Positions 21,607-33,600 of a stretch of DNA of 64,000 nt are shown here, piece after piece (positions within the stretch are counted from its first letter, which is position 1; each line of letters starts with the position of its first letter). Below the pieces are notes generated by a model. That model made no database searches. It worked only from the letters and a program-made list of their open reading frames with translations, and was not told the DNA's origin. Both the position numbers and the translations under genes were made by a program. The stretch comes from Amphirosellinia nigrospora (taxonomy: Eukaryota > Ascomycota > Sordariomycetes > Xylariales > Xylariaceae): contig SCHM01000003.1 in NCBI GenBank assembly GCA_004123355.1, forward strand, positions 7,707,058 through 7,771,057, read 5' to 3'.

Positions 21607-22452
21607 GACGGGTAATAAAAAAATGAGATGGTACCGGAATTTATAGATGGCGTGATAAGGCAGAGACACAGAGACGTAAGCAAGCGGCTCCTTATATATA
21701 GCTAGATAGTCCTCACAAGGTTAGTTTCGGAGATCTTCATGCAACAACAGGTGTTCAGTACATGCCTTATCATAAGGTTATGACAGAGAGGGCATGAGAA
21801 TTGGTAGGTGGTGATATTCCGTTGTCCTATGCGTCGCCTCTCGAGTGTGATGTAAAGAAGCCAGAAAGGCAGAAGAATCGGTGTCTCCCCATGCTTCTTA
21901 TCTATAAATATAAGATACCAAATAACTAGTGAATAAGATACCGAATAGTGAATAAGATAGCAAATAGTGAATATGGCACCAAACATTAAATGAGGGGCCA
22001 AACAGTAAATAAAAGTTGCGAAATGCCATTGATTGTGTTGTTTGTCGGTTCCATGCAGTTAACATTCACTCGAAAGCTATAAACCTGATAGGTCACAAGC
22101 CAACACAGACCAGGTTGTTGCATCAGTAACTACTGCCAGAGCGGCGGTGAATAGAAAAAGGACAATGAGAAGACACCTAGGTAACAATAGCTTACTTAAC
22201 TTTGAAGACGCATTGTATTACATACATAGTCTATGCATACGTACCTATGTAGGTATGCACTGTACAGAACCCCACCTTCGCCTCCCCTACTATATAAGGT
22301 ACCAACACCATCATCTACCATGCTGTCCTTCTTCGACTACTCCATCCTCCACTACCACTTCTTCTTCCATTACCACGTCTTTCACTACCGCATGATAACA
22401 AATCGCTTTCGACTTCCTCATTTGTGCGCCCTGAATTGAGAATGTCACTAAA
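21607..22452. other. Intergenic region, no gene recognised
   Basis: Contains near-repeats of AATAGTGAATAAGATA (about 21930-21970) and the promoter of the F-box-like gene, with TATATAAGG at about 22291 and a CCACTACCACTTCTTC-type pyrimidine tract before its ATG. Confidence 0.45.
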
Positions 22453-23836
22453 ATGCCAACCATTACGGAGCTCCCATGCGAAATGATCGCCTTGATTCTA
22501 CTCAACCTGGACCACCTCCGTTTCCTTACGCCGGCTCTCCTTGCCTGCCGTTCCTTCTACATGTCTTTTAAGCAGTATCATGACATCGAGGCGGCTATCT
22601 TCCGTCGCCAGGTCACGCCTGCCCTGATCCCCTACGCAATCGCCGTCGAGGAGGCAGCGAAGGTATCGCGTCAGCCGTACTTGCACGTCGAAGACCAGCT
22701 TTCTCAACTTGCCGCCCGGCTTCCTACCATGCCAACGAGTGCGGTCCGGAGGATGGCACGCACGCATGACGTGATTAACAATTTGGTAACTGACTTTGCC
22801 GCAAATGCCTGGGCCAAGTTGGATCGGAACCCGGCCGATGGTTGCTCAGCTTCCTCCAACGCAGGCGTCTGTCTATCATCTTCTGAGCACTTTCGCCTTT
22901 GCCGCGCCTTTTACCGGCTTGAGCTATTCTGGCGGCTATCTTGCAATGGCTCAGGTGATGCTCCCTCTACCCTCACCGAGGGAATGCATACTTGGTTCTT
23001 CTTGAAATACTCGCCTTGGGAGATGGAGCAGTTCGGCAGTGTGCACGATTTCCTCGGTGAAAGGTTTTCGTCAGGTGAGTGGTGCCGACCCGAAGCAGCG
23101 ATCGCTGGCTACCGCACCGTTAATTTTATGTTTTTGACACTTGTTTTCTAGCCGCTTATGACGTCATCGCCCACGACGTCGATTTCGGGGAATTTTCAAT
23201 TGACTATCTTAGTCCCGCCAGAGAGAACCTTTGGACGCAGTCCCGGGTTAGTGCCTCGTTTATTTCAACGACTATGGAATACAATAGTTGATTACTAACA
23301 ACTAAATGACAGCTAGCGCAAGGTGTAGACTTCATTTATCAGCTCATGACTGCGAACTCCTACGAGGCTAAGAAGTCCTTATTGGACTCGATCTTCAGTA
23401 GCCGCCGGGTCGACCTTCCCCAAAGCCTGGAAACAGCGACTCATGAATATCCAGAAGACATTATCAACGCTGCAGAAGGATGCTCTAAAGACCAGCTGCA
23501 ATCCTTGTTGTCTTCCCGTGACAATGACGACATGGACAATGGGCCGTTCGAAGCATGGCACGCCGCGTATGCAGGTGTGCCTGCGGGGGCGTGGGTTATG
23601 GGGACGAATACGCCTGGCTCCGACGCCGCGCGTACGTGTTTTGGGACTGGGAGCGTATACAAAGCAACGGTCTTCTATCTGTATTCGGGAGTATCTCGGA
23701 ATCACCAGACTCTACTTACACTGACCAGGAGTGGGAGGAAATGCTAGAGTCATTCGACGAACGGTCTAAAATTTGGCAGAAGGGCGGCTCGGGATACTGG
23801 AGCAAAGGAGATACGAGCCGTATCACGTACGACTAG
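22453..23836 (+). CDS. F-box-like protein (one apparent frame slip)
   Basis: The N-terminus ITELPCEMIALILLNLDHLR followed by FLTPALLACRSFY matches the F-box-like start of a large fungal family; these proteins may act as SCF ubiquitin-ligase adaptors (inference from the domain). Exons: 22453-23074, 23152-23246 and 23313-23836, with introns of 77 and 66 nt, the second with an ACTAAC-type branch region. The C-terminus RRRAYVFWDWERI is the usual family ending. Exon 3 changes frame at about 23600-23603, where a run of four G's appears one short (VMG-DEYAWLRRRAYV would be continuous). Total about 410 residues. No other domain is visible. Confidence 0.75.
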
Positions 23837-25144
23837 TCTGGCTAACAGAATATCTACAACACACGCCAGGGCACACACACGCAAGGGCAATATTTGCAGT
23901 ACTTGTAAGGAGGCACAAGGCTTTTTTGGCTGCCTGTCACGACTCGGCTGGCACTATAGCACAGGAGATGTAAACATGTTAGCTTTTACGAATTCGAGGG
24001 ATAAAGCTTCCAAACTACCCTACATGGTCGCAGAGCTAATTGGTCATGATGACGGCCCAGGCAAACAAAAAAGGAAAAAAAAAAAAATTTAAGAAGAAGA
24101 GAAAAAAGGCAAAGAGACAACAGAGTGATTATGAGAGAAAGTAGCCTGGGGAGTCGCTTTCGTCGGTTATTTAGGCCTGATGTATGGGTCCGAGTCGTGG
24201 TGATGCGAAGGGAAAGCTGTGCGGGAGGTCCTTGAACGCTGTAACTTTAGAACCATAAACATAAAATGTTTAATACATCCTAAAGCCGCCCAAAGCAACA
24301 TTGTGTTCGTTTGGGTGTGCTATCTGAGGAAACAATAAAGAGAGGAAAATAAATGAGCTTTTACTCACACCCTCCTCAGCTCTTATTAATACCAGCGTGG
24401 CTGAGATCGTCCGGAGATTTTACTAGTCAGTGGATATTCGAAGCGATAAACTAACTGCCAGGACTATGAAAGTAGAAGTAGTTTCCACAAGGGCTTAAAT
24501 AGGGGGCTTAGGAATAGCTTCAAATTAAATAATAGACAACTGTAGTGCCATGAAGATCTAAGTTCCTCTTCTCTAAGAAGAAGGATTCCGTGTTCTTTTA
24601 TGCTCGAATTTCCTCCCATCTTTCCTATAGCTTCACGGACTTCCGCAGACCTATATACCCCGCAGACTGGGTGACTCGGTGTTCGATTTTAGCTTCGGTA
24701 TTTGCTTGAGACTCACGATAACTTCGTAAGATTGATTCAGCCTCGTAGGGTAGCATTTAGCGAACTCCATGCTATATCCGTGTAACACTGTCTCTGTACT
24801 GAATCCGGGTGCCACCAGGCCGTGCAAATACTGTTCGCGGATCATTCCGATGCGATCTACGTTTGAATCCTGAATTGTTCAACTCCAAAACAATAACTCT
24901 ATCCTTGATCGCGACAAAGAGATACTACAATCATCATCGCGTGAACTCCATATCAACGCTATGAGTGAGCGCAGGTTTTGAACAGATATATAGGCTGACT
25001 ATGGAACTTTTAAGTACTAATCTAAACTTCAGTGCTTGCAACTCGTCGTATATTGTGTCATTATAGAATCCCACACACCTGTCAGATTATTTGCTTGAAA
25101 CTATCCATCATCTGATGAAGGCGCCCCTTTCACCAGGGATGGCT
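23837..25144. other. Intergenic region with dispersed-repeat copy B
   Basis: A poly-A/purine tract lies at 24060-24120 and copy B of the dispersed repeat at 24519-24768. No gene recognised. Confidence 0.5.
24519..24768. repeat. Dispersed repeat, copy B
   Basis: Diverged copy of 19817-20087 in the same orientation. The bases before it (GGCTTAGGAATAGCTTC) resemble sequence that lies just after copy A (about 20110), so the parent element was longer and has been rearranged. Confidence 0.75.
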
Positions 25145-26110
25145 CTATTCAGGAAGAATTAGCTAAGGAGCGAAGCCGTAGTAGTAGACTGCTTACCCTA
25201 CCATTCCAGCACCAGAAGGTGCCGGTTTCATCTCTACCTTTCTCCGCTATGACTCTCAACATCCCAGATACGCTTTCGCAAGGGCTGATCGATCCTTTCA
25301 CTTCCCAGCCGAGTTCAATATTGGCCATGTCGCTAATATTTGATCAGCTTCACTAGGGTCTAACCCCTTTGTTAGTGGCCGCTTACGTTTCTACTTCTCC
25401 GGGATGGAGAGCCAAGATCACAGTGTCGCGCTTTTTTTGATCGGATCGTCGCAACTCGGCTGCCATATGTCGTAGCATTTGATTAAGCGCACTCTTGCTT
25501 GCAGCGTAGGCTCCGAAGCCATCCTCGAAGTCTAGGAAGCGGGTCGTTGAGCCCGAGTCGGACGAGATGAATACGATCTTGGGCGGTGGAGAATCAATAC
25601 TCAGATCGAGCAGCTTTTGTGCGCAGATGATCGGCCCGATGGTGTTGGTATGTAGATGGAGAGCAAAGTCCGAGAACGATCTACGATATCGCTTTAAGTC
25701 ATTATCGGCTATCTGACATTGCGTCGCGACGGGGTGCGTACATCTCAGTAGCCCTGTTAGGATACTTTAAACCCCGGCATTAGAACGATATTTCCCAATT
25801 CCATGCCGTTACTCATGGCATCTTTTATCTCGCAGATGAAGTTCTACTTCTCAATGTCAGCCTCATAGCGTTCTCCAAGATCACATTCTGCGTAGTTAGA
25901 TGGGCTCACGGTGATGCTTTCATTCGAGATGTCGCATTGCTTGACAATACATCTGTCTTCTGCTTTTTGCGAGGCCATCAAATCGAGTAGTTTTGGAGCG
26001 GCGGACAAATCGCGCACTGCGGCGATCACCAGGTGGTCGAATTCGAGCAACTGCTTGACAATCCAGGCCGATCCTCGAGAGGCTACTATTACCCACGTCT
26101 TCGCAACCAT
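25145..26110 (-). pseudogene. Decayed short-chain dehydrogenase/reductase
   Basis: The start MVAKTWVIVASRGSAWIVKQ aligns with SDR N-termini, but the TGxxxGxG nucleotide-binding motif is broken (ASRGSAW). The middle (about 25690-25860) carries stops. The 3' part is an intact frame: NTIGPIICAQKLLDL, KIVFISSDSGS, FGAYAASKSALNQML (catalytic YxxxK) and LALHPGE. A GTAAGC...TAG intron of about 90 nt then joins VET to DMANIELGWEV, and TGTFWCWNGR is the usual family C-terminus. A damaged cofactor site plus stops suggest a dead gene, perhaps through a patch of poor sequence. Confidence 0.65.
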
Positions 26111-26765
26111 TTTGATGATTTGAAGCCCGTTCCTGGTAAAAGATCATAAATATCCAACACTATGATCTAGTCACTTATCTGAGTTACGTCATTAATGATG
26201 ATTGCTAATACTGTGGGGGTGACCTTTTGTACAGTGGCTGAAGTGGCTACAGTGGCTGAGTATTTGCTCAAGCTACCTCCGTACCTACTACTCAACTAGG
26301 TACCTAGGTAGTTGAAACAAAAGTTCAGTGTTGATTTGACGCTACCTGTCGGTTAACAACTGCTTTCAGTTGATTTTCAATGGCTTTTCTTATTTATTTC
26401 TACTTTCCGGGTATTTGTAGCGCGAAATAGGTATTAGCTTCTCTGTAGATAATCGTTCTCTTATCGATAGGCGCCAAGCATTGTGTTCTTTCAACTGCCA
26501 TAGTGTGAGGGTTGTGATATTCTATTTAACGTTTTAACTAAAAGTTTTTGTTTATTTATATTTTTTTCACTAATCGTATATCATCTGCAGCTAGCTACAG
26601 GGGAGCAGAAGTAGGCTTTTGGGTCTGTGGCTTGGCCGTGTGACCAGGAGTCACTTTTTCTTGTCTCCTGATTATGATATTTGTATACGTCCGAGTTTCA
26701 ATCTTCCACAAACATAAAGACATAAAGGTGATGAATAAGTGTAGGCAAGGTTCGCATAGTTGCAA
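26111..26765. other. Intergenic, AT-rich, no gene recognised
   Basis: Contains an ACTCAACTAGGTACCTAGGT palindromic tract (about 26290) and AT-rich sequence near 26520-26580. No coding potential recognised. Confidence 0.45.
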
Positions 26766-28852
26766 TTATCCAATACCTTCCCACCGGTAAAGCTTGGTTA
26801 AACTAAAGCGTCTAAGTGTCACATCACCCCAATGAGGCGTAATCTCACTAGGCATAATGCCCCCGCGCAAAAGAGAACAAGGGCCTCCTAGAACCAACCT
26901 AGACGCATCCGAACGTTGCTGCTTGCTCGTCGTGCTTGCTAGAGCTCGGCAGTTCCCGGCACTTATGATGATCGTCTTGAACCTACGTTCGGGAGGTTGA
27001 TCCCGCAAGATCTCCACCAACTTGACGAGGCTAGGGAGATTCTCGCGGCAATCCACTAGCTCGAACCTACACAAGATGCATATGAGCCCTGGTTGAATAG
27101 TAGACAGTAATGCTCTGATGGTTTCGAGACTTGCAGGGATACTCTCCACTGAGCCGTCGAGCCGTCTCATTGCCTCGTCTGTTAGGCCAGGCGTGTTTGG
27201 GAAAGTAGGAGGCGCCATGGCGATGAGCTGATCTACCATAGTGTAAAGCATAGACACCAAACCGGCAGATTTCGTTGAGCCCGGCGGGGCTCGAAAGCAT
27301 ACTTCTCCCTGGCGAAGAATCCTGCAGGGAATACCGGATTTCTCAGCTTGGGTCCAAATTGCAGTGCCTAAGCTACACAGAGTCTCTTCGAATGGACCGT
27401 AAGCAGGTCCTTCCACCCATAGTAGAGTAGATCCTGGCGTCTGTATTGATCTCTGAATATCGGTGGCCACTTCGATTGGGATAATTGGTAGGTCATTTCC
27501 TGCCGTATTCCATGAAGTATCTCCCTTTGCGGAGGATACAAATGGAGCCAATGCTGGGAGAAATATTTTAGCTCTGTTCTTGTTCTTGCGACGAAGGGTA
27601 TGCTGGAATCTGTCCTGAGTCAGCTATGTGTGCCATTATTATTTTCATGAAGAAAATACCTCGACCAGTCTCGCACTGAGGAGAATGCCGGTAACATCTC
27701 GGAGCAGGAACTGATTATTCTCAAATCGCTCAGTTCTAGATATACATCACAGAAGCTCAACAAGATTGGTAGACTCAGTACCCCTACCGTGCTGGGCGTT
27801 AGCCATGAGCGTCTGGCACATTTGCTCTCCGAGGCTGCGAGCAAAACTGACAAACTTCGCATCGAGATCGTCTTGTAGTTCGCCAAAGCGAGTGTTGATG
27901 AGGTCAGTAGTCGTCCTAAACCGACCCGCTGTTCCAGATGAATGTCCTGGACCATCCGATCATCATCAGCTTTATCTCATCGCGAACTCGCTGAACTAAG
28001 CCTTGGATTCGCTTAACCCTGCTCAACGTTTTATCGTAGAATTTGTTATCGAATGCTTTTAATCGGTTCCAGGATGAGTGTACCATTTTGAGAGTGTAGC
28101 AAAGAAAGGCAAACACCTCTTTGTACAGCAAGACGATATGTCCTTTCATTTCTGCCGTGTTGCAAAGCAGGGTGCCCCCCGGACGAAATTGAGGTCTCGA
28201 CTGATATCTTGCAGGGCTCGGAGAAACCCTCTGCCATTGTCTCATGATTGGCCGATGCCTAATTAGAGCCTCATAGGTCAGTACTTTCGATAATGACATT
28301 ACCGGTAGCAGGGGCACTACTTGCCTTAACGATCGACGTACAACACCAGTGATCAGGCTCGTGTATTTATCGCCATTAGAATGATGCTAAATAATATTGT
28401 GTGAATCGATTGTATCCAAAAATGACCAAGTTGTGCTTTTGCTTTGCCGAACCCACTCTCGGACTTTTTAATCCATTGACTCTGAGCTTGCTCGATTGCA
28501 GCTTCCAAGGTAGCGATAGTTGGGACCTCGTCTCCAGAACGCCCGACATCACCAATATCCAGTTTGAGGCTCCGCCAAAGGTTGGCAGCCTCTTTGCCTC
28601 TCGTTGGAAGCTGGCGACATCGATCACTATATATATACTTGTTAATCGATAAGGCTTCTCTGCTAAAGGTAGACAACTTACGACTCTGAAATATCGAATC
28701 GGAGCCAGTTTTCCAAAGGATTGGTCTCTCTTCTGAAATTCGAAGCTCAACCTCGTGCGCAACTACCGCCCGGTCCAGGATATTTTCTAAGTTGTAGTTG
28801 CGATTTTATTGGAATATCGCCTTACAATACCAACTACCTCTGGATCAATCAT
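26766..28852 (-). CDS. DUF7708-like fungal STAND/NACHT-associated protein (frame-broken)
   Basis: From a start near 28852 (MIDPEVVG), conserved pieces occur in order: ENILDRAVVAHEVELRISEE, SESGFGKAKAQL, MKGHIVLLYKEVFAFLCYTL, NKFYDKTLSRVKRIQGLVQR. These match the helical DUF7708 region found at the N-terminus of many fungal NLR-like proteins. The long 3' frame (27551-26766) carries STLLWVEGPAYGPFEETLC, where a P-loop is usual in relatives but is absent here, and LICILCRFELVD. At least two frame slips occur around 28180-28220 (MAEGFSE|ALQDISRDL; then before TAEMKGH). Introns appear near 28670. Role unknown; relatives are suspected in non-self recognition (inference). It is transcribed away from the AAA gene at 29318. 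Confidence 0.6.
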
Positions 28853-29317
28853 CATTCGTCATGGTTTGAATGGAACCCCCTGGTAGTAGTTTAACAACCG
28901 TGAAGACCTTGCACGCTTTCCTCTCCGAATTGCTGTCACTAGGGGGCATTGAAACAATAGAATAAGGCGAACCAAACAAGAGGGTCGTCCGTAGAACGCG
29001 AGTTGTCGTCACCGCTCTTTATGCACGTTATTGCTGACAACAATGGGCTTGCTGACATCGAGCTTCAATAGGGGCCAAAACGAGCACCGGTCGAATTGCC
29101 CGATAATAGCGAGTGAGGGGTAAGTTAAAAATATTAATACCTCTCGTTCTGCGCATTTGCAATCTATTCCTCTCGACCCTTTGACTCTTCGCCAACCCAC
29201 CGCCTGTAGTTCACAACGCAATTCCTCGACTTCCTATGACCCCAATCTCTTTGTTTTAGTTGTTTAACACGTAAAGCAATTTTTGTATCATTGCATAGTA
29301 GGATAGGTCACTATCCT
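28853..29317. other. Divergent intergenic region between DUF7708-like and AAA genes
   Basis: No gene recognised. It separates two start codons facing outward, so it holds both promoters. Confidence 0.45.
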
Positions 29318-32300
29318 ATGAAAATGGAGCCCTCGTCTATCATTGGAGGAATACTTGACCAGGAGACAGGAGTCGAAGCCCCTCCGGAATTTCTAGTCGA
29401 GTCATCTCGCAGCATTAGCTCCAGTGCAATTTCAGAAACCCAGGTCACGAGTCCATACACGTATAGTCAACTGCAAGCAGTCAAGTGCTCGACTGACAAC
29501 GTTCTACTTTTGTGTAGTGTTGTGGTATAGTGTGCATTCTGTAGCATGACAGTTTGTCAAGTCTCCAAAGGGTACGTTTTCGAGACCAGGACTGGGCAGC
29601 TAAATTCTTGCCACTTAGCGCAGTCAGTTCGAGCACTGGTCATTTACTTCCACGTTAAGTATTACATGTCGTTTACGTACTCTTGAAAACTCCGGTTTTC
29701 GGTAGCGGCTATACGCGGTCTATGGATACAATCGGGACGATTGTATTTAGAGGCCGGAGTACTGTCACGAGTCCAGTACACGTATAGTCAACTGCAAGCA
29801 GTCAAGTGCTCGACTTGACAACGTTCTACTTTTGTGTAGTGTTGTGGTATAGTGTGCAGTTCTGTAGCATGACACCCAGTCAGAGTTAAATGAAAGACAG
29901 GCAGTAAGACAACCTCCAGTTAAGGTCACCACATGTCCGGCTATCGGGACTAGCCACTCTAACCTGCTAGTCTTTGGCATCAATGTATGCCCTCGTTGCA
30001 ATGCCAAACTATACGGAAGTGATATAGAGATTCACACGCCTAATAAAGACACATTCAACGCCGATCATGCAACGCAGTCACAACCGCTCAAGCCAGAGCT
30101 AGATGACGAATCGGAAATCCTTGCCCAAATGAAGCATATAAGGACAAAATTCGATTGGTTCGCTGAGAGGTTGAACGAGTCATTGTCTGAAAGCGAGTCT
30201 GAATCTGAAAATGAGGATACCGAGAATCATATACCAAACGAGATGAAAGGCGATATTGAAGGTTCCACGAAAAGACACGGAGATGCAACGCACGGTTTGA
30301 GAGTTAACATCAAAAATGAAGGCGAATATATGGACGAGTCAGTTGAAGTACCGATCGCTCAAGAAGAAAGGACAACAGACCGCGAGACGAGTATATTGCA
30401 TGAGATAGAGTTCCAAGACGAAGGCGAGAATTTTCTCGACCGAAGACGTTGGAAGGGACCATTCGACTTGGTCGAAGCCCGAAAAGGGGTCGAAGGCCAA
30501 GCCCGAAAAACCATAGCCGAAATCACCACGATCTTGGTGACCAATATCAATGAGGATGACTCGCGGTCAGGAAGGGTGAGAAGGAGCATTGCGAAAGCAG
30601 GATTTCTGCGCAACCCGCGAATTGAATTTAAGGGTATTAAACAGAAAATGGTGGTAAGATCAAGGCATCTCATCGAGGTTTTACGGAAACTGGTCCACTA
30701 TTACCCTTCGATAAATTTGCAGGCGGATGCTTTGGTTCTGGAATCCCCTTTCTGTGTTTTGGTTCATCATATCGACGAACTTGAGAACTACAAAGATAAA
30801 CTGGAGGAAAAAGATGACCTGACTACGGATGGCAAGAAAAATGTAGGACTTCCACCCCACCAGGCCAGGGCATGAGCATGGGAAAGGGTATCCGGGTGAC
30901 AGTGGACCACATCAAAAAGATTCTTTATTTCATGAAGACCAACTTATTCGGCAATCAGATAGAGGATGAAAAGGCTCGGCATCTTCAGGACCCCCAGTCT
31001 GTACATTTTCTATGATGTGGCTCCTTTATAAGCCTGGCACGACGGTCTATGTCAGGGACGCAGCTGGTAAAGCCAGTGCATACGTGATGGAAAGGTTCGA
31101 AGTGGGCGACACAGTTTCGGCAGTACTCGAACGTTCCGAGCCATATTATGTGAAGCTTTGGTATCTCGGCTTCGACGGCAAATTTGTTCGTCGGTTTAAT
31201 AGGAATATGGCAATCGGTTCATTTGATGGTGAACGGCCAATCATAGATTTGAAAATTATCCCAGCAGCAATTCTTGATGCGTTAGATGAAGGCAAAACGC
31301 GCAAGAGTTTGGTAGCTAGAGGCCGAAAGTGGTTCAGAATGCTGGTAGGAGCCCAACAATGGCAATATTCCAGCCACGCAACATCACAGGGCAATAAGAC
31401 GGCGAGTTAGATCAGTTGCCTTCTCAGAGATATGGCTAATGTGAATATAGATCGACACAAGAGTAGTCATTGATACCGGCTCTTTTCTGAGGGGACGGCC
31501 TCCCTCCGATTTTGGAGACATGGGAAAAGACCTCCCCATCTGCCCTTGTGAAATATGCCTTGGATACCGACCCCACCCTCCAAAAGGGTTTCCTTGGGCG
31601 GAATATGACCTAATTGACGCAGAACATGCCGAACTCGAGCTTCCAGATGCCTACGAGGATAAAGACCATCGCTACCTCCTCTGTTCAGGCGTCGTCAGGG
31701 GATTTGATCTGAAATCTCGTACTTGGGGTCCGTCATCTCTATCCCTTGTCACAACCTATGGTTTAACCTAGTGAGTTGATAGGAAACCTTGATGTTGAAC
31801 AGTGTCGGCCAGCAACGATCAACACTAACGCGATCAATACCCTTGTTATGCCAGATGAGCGCAAGAGAATGATCATGTCCGCCGTTCAAAAGTACAAAGA
31901 CCCGATGTTCAAGCCTGGTAGATCCGCATCAACATGGGGAGCGGATTTTATCCAGACAAAGGGCGAAGGTCAAATTTTCCTTCTCCATGGTGGGCCTGGA
32001 GTGGGAAAAACTTATGTACGATATGCACGGCTTGTTTGGGCACAACTCCTGGCTGACCGAATGTTTAGACTGCTGGTGCGTGAAATAGAGGATGACAAAA
32101 GTCTACTCAAGGCAGAACTGCTAACTATAAACAGAGTGCATTTCTGAATTGATTGGACGCCCACTACTTTCTTTGACCTGCGCTGACTTTGGAACCAATG
32201 AAGAGGACATGGAGAAAAGACTATCGTCATGGTTTAAGCTTGCCGAGTCATGGGGTGCCGTGATGGTCCTCGATGAGGCGGATGTCTGGCTGGAACGACA

Positions 32301-32926
32301 AATGATTGCAGATTTGAAAAGAAACACATTGGTCGCCGGTAATGTGCCTTGTCGTCCACGCAGTGGAGCCCAGCTGACTGCGTAGTCTTCTTGCGATGCT
32401 TGGAATATTACCGTGGCATCCTATTTTTGACCACCAACCGAGTAGGGACCTTCGACGATGCTTTCATCTCAAGAATCCATCTTGTCATACATTACGAGGA
32501 ACTTGGGGAGCCGCAGCGCAAGCAGATCTGGAAACAGTTCTTTGACAAGTTGGAGAGAGAACGCAGGGATGATATCATCGTCGAGTCTCGAGCGAAACAC
32601 TTCGTGTTGAACGACTCTGAGATGAAGAAGATTCCTTGGAACGGGCGCGAGATCCGTAACGGTGCGCTTTCTACAACATGTCCTCAAGAGGCGCTGAGTC
32701 AAGCCTACTAACCTAAGATGCGATAGTGTTCCAAACCGCAGTGTCACTGGCAGAGTACCGGTTCCATTACGAAGGCGGGAAAATGGAGAGCGACAAGATA
32801 GTACTGGACAAGGTGGACTTTGAGCAGGTTTGCCAAATGTCTGTTGAATTTAAGGAGTATCTCACCAAGGTTCACAAAGGTGACGACGAAAATGACAGGG
32901 CGATGAGGGACAGGGCACGAGCTTGA
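29318..32926 (+). CDS. DUF7025-type fungal AAA ATPase, interrupted by a TRIM-like element and frame slips
   Basis: Start MKMEPSSIIGG at 29318. The frame is interrupted after SSAISETQ by the element at 29444-29874 and resumes exactly after its target duplication (SELNERQAV), staying open through CPRCNAKLYG and FDWFAERLNE to 30875. Conserved DUF7025 pieces follow: MMWLLYKPGTTVYVRD (31012) and the EPYYVKLWYLGFDG region. The AAA module has Walker A GGPGVGKT (about 31990), RPLLSLTCADFGTNEEDME, Walker B MVLDEADVWLE (about 32265), sensor 1 ILFLTTNRVGTFDDAF and arginine finger SRIH. Clear introns are 32339-32385 and 32662-32726 (joining EIRN to FQTAV). Frame slips occur near 30850, at the C run at 30991-30995, and around 31410-31500. 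Predicted ATP-driven remodelling protein; substrate unknown. Confidence 0.8.
29444..29874 (+). mobile_element. TRIM-like mini LTR retroelement inserted in an AAA gene
   Basis: Two direct terminal repeats, 29444-29551 (108 bases) and 29763-29874 (112 bases), flank a 211-bp interior without coding capacity. The complete right copy begins TGTCACGAG and ends CATGACA, i.e. TG...CA as in LTRs. CCCAG occurs immediately before the left repeat (29439-29443) and after the right one (29875-29879), a 5-bp target duplication typical of LTR elements. Removing the element plus one CCCAG restores a continuous reading frame in the host gene. A primer-binding site and polypurine tract are not obvious, so TRIM is the best but not the only label; a LARD-like deletion derivative is possible. 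Confidence 0.82.
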
Positions 32927-33600
32927 GCTGGGTTTCCTGAAATTTGCGAATCTCTGGACGTTGGAGACGAAGCGAGATATCTGCGATGTTCTTATTTCCA
33001 TTTCCTAGTAGTGTAATAGTGAAGGTGATGTACTCGCGTTGATGCAAGTGCAAGTGTCAGTCTAGAACCTATCATGGATGTTAGCAAACCATGAGTGAAA
33101 GCCACGCCACATACGCAAGCCACACCAAGCCACCAATGGCCACTGACCCTTTCTCTCATTAACGCGTCTTCAGCGCGTTTTTATGGAGCTATCGGGTACC
33201 TAAGATCAGGTACCTTAGGTACCTGTACCTAGCTTACCCACTTGTGCCTGTTGCCCATCACGAGCCTCCTTTTCTTATTATTCGAGATATCGGGCGTAAC
33301 TCGACACTACAGTTTTCTACTCCGTAGTTTGATAACGCACAAGGCCCAAATACCATTACCTTTGTACTGCTTAATACAAAGTTGAGGATAGCGATCCGAC
33401 ACATCGTTGCCGACCAATCCAGCCAATTGTGCTGGACAAGCACATCCACTTTGAGAGCGGCATTTCAATGTTGTCGTTGTCAATTGCCAATGCTGGTCTA
33501 GTCTAGCGTTGCCAAGCTGCTGCTGCTGCACGATCCACAGTGGTGGACTCTAGCATATAAGTAGGACAATATACTTCAGGCTCTCTCTTCAGTTCACGAC
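32927..33600. other. Intergenic region upstream of DPB4
   Basis: Contains clustered GGTACC palindromes (about 33195-33230) and no gene. ATATAAGTAGGA lies near 33555, before the DPB4 start. Confidence 0.5.
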
